Positions 20,302 through 22,820 of a stretch of 22,820 nucleotides of DNA are shown here, piece by piece. The stretch is from a virus, in IMG/VR virus record IMGVR_UViG_3300037094_000058, positions 1-22,820 of that record; one strand, written 5' to 3'. Within the stretch, counting starts at the first letter, position 1; the number at the start of each line of letters is the position of its first letter. Made by a program: the position numbers and the translations under genes. Under the pieces are notes generated by a model. The model made no database searches. It saw only the letters and a program-made list of their open reading frames with translations, and was not told the DNA's origin.

Positions 20302-22820
20302 TTAATTTTTTACCTCAATGAGTAGATAGGACATGAAAGTGGATGAGCCGGTATTCCCGAACGCGACTGAAACTCCGAAGTTGGAATTGACCGTAGTGTC
20401 TATGGCCGTGCCGATTTGAGAAACTAGCGTAGACGTACTGGTGGACCCTGTCAACCCAACGGTTCCGCCGGCGGACGCTGTACCACTGGACCCGTTCGTG
20501 AGAACAGTGAAATATGCGTCTACGGACCAGTGCTTATTGGTTCCTGCCACCGCCAGGGTGGATGTATCAAGAAGGACACTCGCCCCGAACCGAAGCTGAA
20601 AGTCCATCGTATTCGCCACGGTTGCGGTGTACGACCCAGTTGCGAAAAGATGTAGGGTGGAACCAGCAACCAACGTATTAGCTGGAATGACAGCGACTTG
20701 ATTATATTCAACTTGTGAAGTCGCTGTGATGGTTTGCGATTGGGTGGTGCTGACCAACAACGTACCACTCAGCACCTCGACGCCGTATGTCGTGTCGATC
20801 TTCGGAGTCGAAGACGTAGAGTTATACCATACCTCTGCGACTGCCGGGGACCCCGGATCAGCCGACAGTGTTTGGATGGCAGCGGCAGTGTTCGTCTCCC
20901 ACGTTATGCCAAGCGGATCACTGGGGTTTGAGACAGGGACCAGGCCAGAAGCCCCAACTGGCAACCGAGTTGGGGTCGTGCCATATATGAGAAGATCACC
21001 CTTTGTGGTCAGGGGGTTGGCGAGCAGGGTCCCGCTGGTTGGCAGAGTCACGTTGGTATTCGCCGTGGTGGTAAGCGTTGTGGTGAAAGCCCCACTAGTG
21101 GTCAGGTTGCCGCCCAGCGTGATGGTCTTCGTTCCATTGTTTACCCCAGTCCCGCCATAGGAGGGGCCAACAACAGTCCCATTCCAGGTCCCAGAACTGA
21201 TGGTTCCAACCGTGGTGATGTTAGCCCCCGTCATGGAGAGAACGCCACTGGTCAACGTCAGGCCATCTCCTGTCGTGACACTGGTGATAACCGCCGCAGC
21301 GGGGGTTTCCCAGTCCACCCCGTTGGTCGCTGCGGAGTTTACTGTCAGCACCTGGCCGTTGGTACCCACTGCCAGCCGACTGGGCGTCCCCACGCTGGTC
21401 ACAATGAGATCACCCTTCGTGGTCAGGGGGTTGGTCATCAGGGTGCCACTGGTAGGAAACGTGACATTCGTCGCCGCCGTCATGGTGAAGGTCGAATTGA
21501 AGGCCCCTGAGGTGGTAAGATTCCCGGCCAGAGTGAGTGTGTTAGACCCGTTGTTCACCCCCGTCCCACCGTAGGTGGGGTTGACCACGGTCCCCTGCCA
21601 AGTTCCAACTGTGATTGTCCCCACCGTAGTACAGGATGACCCCACGAACGCGATCGTGCCCGTGGAGTACGTGAGTCCGTCGCCGACAGTAACAGCAGTG
21701 ACATACTGGGCGGCTGGAGTCTCCCAGTCGATCCCATCGGTCGCGGCAGAGTTCGCAGTCAGGACCTGTCCGTTAGTGCCCACTCCCAGTTTGGCAACGG
21801 TCGTACTATACGTGAGAAGATCGCCCTTCGTGGTCAACAGGTTACCAGTTCCCCCGTAGGTCGTCGCGATTGGGGTAGCTTGCCAGGTCCCCGTCGTAAT
21901 GGTACCCACCGTCGTGAGCGATGAACCGATGAATGAGAGGGTTCCGCCACCGTTGAGATTCAACCCATCACCGTTAGTCACCGCCGTTACGATACTGGTG
22001 CTCGATGGAGTCGTCCAGTCGATTCCCCCTGACGCCGCAGAGTTGGCGGTCAACACCTGACCGTTGGTCCCGACGCCCACTTTCGTCACAGCGGTTGTAT
22101 CGTAGGTGAGAAGATCACCCTTTGTCGTGAGGAGGTTTCCGGTGCCACCGTACGCAGTGGCGATTGGTGTCGCCTGCCAGGTCCCCGTCGTAATGGTACC
22201 CACCGTCGTGAGCGATGAACCGACGAACGCGATCGTGCCCGTGGAGTAAGTAAGGCCGTCACCCACGGTAACTGATGTAACATATGACGCGGGGACCGGC
22301 ACCAGAATATGTTGCGTACTACTGCTATCTTCAAAGATCAGTTGATTTGAAGCGTTAACCCACAAGGCATTGGTGAGCGTGCCACCGGGCGAGATGGCCG
22401 TAAACTGGATATCGTTTCGGGCGTGAATCGTCCCGTTGGTATCTACAAGGGACAGACCGCCGCTAGACCCTGACACATAATTTATCTGTCCTGTCGAGGT
22501 ACAGAGTTCGAACCCGGTATTCGAATATACGTTTCCATACAAATCCGCAAGAAGGGGACCGTTGCTGTAGTAGAGGTTTCCGCTGTTGTCTGCCAGGAGA
22601 CCGCCATCGCCGTAGTATAAGTTTCCGCCGGCGTTCGCCAGGAGACTGCCATCGCTGTAGTAGAGGTTTCCGTTCTCGTCCGCCAGGAGACCGCCATAGC
22701 CGTAGTATAAGTTTCCGCTCCCGTCCGCCAGGAGACTGCCATCGCTGTAGTAGAGGTTTCCATTCAAATCCGCAAGAAGGAGACCGTCATCGCCGTAGTA
22801 TAAGTTTCCGCTCTCGTCCG
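20302..22820 (-). CDS. tail fibre / host-recognition protein, 5' end outside the window
   Basis: The frame is open to the right edge; the first start codon in the window (TTG, 22767) lies inside a repeat and is not the true start, so about 838 residues of a longer protein are seen. The first part is a run of 15-residue units of type GNLYY-x-x-GGLLAD. The middle holds repeated modules TTVGTIT-x-GTW, YGGTG, LTTKGDLL, GTNGQVLTANSAA and DWETP, common in phage fibres. The last 190 residues are non-repetitive beta sequence (from about LSADPGSPAVAEVWYNS) and probably form the receptor-binding or trimer tip. It is the first visible gene of the leftward block. Confidence 0.85.
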   Translation of the reverse strand, partial: DESGNLYYGDDGLLLADLNGNLYYSDGSLLADGSGNLYYGYGGLLADENGNLYYSDGSLLANAGGNLYYGDGGLLADNSGNLYYSNGPLLADLYGNVYSNTGFELCTSTGQINYVSGSSGGLSLVDTNGTIHARNDIQFTAISPGGTLTNALWVNASNQLIFEDSSSTQHILVPVPASYVTSVTVGDGLTYSTGTIAFVGSSLTTVGTITTGTWQATPIATAYGGTGNLLTTKGDLLTYDTTAVTKVGVGTNGQVLTANSAASGGIDWTTPSSTSIVTAVTNGDGLNLNGGGTLSFIGSSLTTVGTITTGTWQATPIATTYGGTGNLLTTKGDLLTYSTTVAKLGVGTNGQVLTANSAATDGIDWETPAAQYVTAVTVGDGLTYSTGTIAFVGSSCTTVGTITVGTWQGTVVNPTYGGTGVNNGSNTLTLAGNLTTSGAFNSTFTMTAATNVTFPTSGTLMTNPLTTKGDLIVTSVGTPSRLAVGTNGQVLTVNSAATNGVDWETPAAAVITSVTTGDGLTLTSGVLSMTGANITTVGTISSGTWNGTVVGPSYGGTGVNNGTKTITLGGNLTTSGAFTTTLTTTANTNVTLPTSGTLLANPLTTKGDLLIYGTTPTRLPVGASGLVPVSNPSDPLGITWETNTAAAIQTLSADPGSPAVAEVWYNSTSSTPKIDTTYGVEVLSGTLLVSTTQSQTITATSQVEYNQVAVIPANTLVAGSTLHLFATGSYTATVANTMDFQLRFGASVLLDTSTLAVAGTNKHWSVDAYFTVLTNGSSGTASAGGTVGLTGSTSTSTLVSQIGTAIDTTVNSNFGVSVAFGNTGSSTFMSYLLIEVKN
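20960..22290 (-). repeat. long modular repeats in the fibre gene (about 285-414 bp)
   Basis: The module GTIT-x-GTW ... YGGTG ... GDLL ... NGQVLT ... W-x-TP recurs four times. YGGTG codons lie near 22141, 21847, 21562 and 21148. Two copies share a perfect 49-base run (21881-21929 and 22175-22223, 294 bp apart). The two left modules also carry an extra NLTTSGAF segment. Confidence 0.8.
22522..22820 (-). repeat. 45-bp tandem repeats coding GNLYY units
   Basis: The codons for GNLYY (plus-strand word GTAGTA-[GT]-A-[GA]-GTTTCC) start at 22567, 22612, 22657, 22702, 22747 and 22795, with a degenerate copy at 22522. Spacing is 45 bp, except 48 bp for the last pair, where one Leu codon is added. Units alternate between two versions (GTAGTAGAGG and GTAGTATAAG), giving a 90-bp higher-order period. 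The array continues beyond the window. Confidence 0.9.

Noticed and set aside
22765-22767. TTG at 22767 as the true start of the tail fibre
   Set aside because: The frame continues upstream through another repeat unit to the edge of the window, so this TTG is an internal Leu codon.
22522-22820. CRISPR-like array (regular 45-bp repeats) near a Cas4-like nuclease gene in the same window
   Set aside because: The whole 45-bp period is repeated coding sequence in one open frame with no unique spacers; the Cas4-like gene is 18 kb away in a recombination cluster.

Overview
The window reads as a piece of a tailed double-stranded DNA phage genome. It is GC-rich and densely packed, with most gene borders overlapping by 1-20 bases. 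The left 14.2 kb is one rightward block of replication, recombination and nucleotide-metabolism genes. The right 8.6 kb is one leftward block of very large, repetitive, virion-type genes. The blocks meet tail to tail with an 8-base overlap at 14217-14224. No integrase, portal, terminase, capsid, endolysin or RNA polymerase gene lies in the window. The host cannot be named from this sequence.

Left block, in order: a family A DNA polymerase split into an exonuclease gene (18-872) and a polymerase gene (1389-2633) with an HNH/endonuclease VII-type gene wedged between them; a pair of nested small ORFs, one with a predicted membrane helix (2636-2875); a RuvC-like resolvase (2884-3450); a second, related HNH gene (3431-3820); a Cas4/RecB-like PD-(D/E)XK nuclease with a probable Fe-S cluster (3817-4956); a small GKGSR protein (4953-5195) overlapping a Sak4-like AAA ATPase (5044-5952); a GroES-like co-chaperonin (5962-6291); and a possible single-strand-binding or accessory protein (6335-7228). 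Next come a tRNA whose fold places CTA in the anticodon (7263-7336), a parallel beta-helix protein (7357-8703), a zinc-knuckle/Toprim/SF3 primase-helicase (8716-11046), a dATP/dGTP diphosphohydrolase-like domain fused to a DUF4406-like domain (11056-11889), a calcineurin-like phosphoesterase (11889-12728), a duplicated winged-helix-like protein, a lipobox plus multi-helix membrane protein, and two small unknowns.

Right block, read leftward from the right edge: a tail fibre that runs off the window, built first of 45-bp repeats and then of GTW/YGGTG beta repeats; two small or low-complexity virion-type proteins; a 1531-residue polyvalent or ejection-type protein; and a coiled-coil plus single-helix holin/XhlA-like protein.

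The left block supplies synthesis (polymerase, primase-helicase), recombination (nuclease, annealing ATPase, resolvase), precursor control and a folding helper. The right block supplies host contact and probably DNA delivery. The points most worth checking are the split polymerase, the CTA-anticodon tRNA together with two TAG stops in phase with the next gene, the small membrane ORF in a switched frame, and the repeat structure of the fibre.
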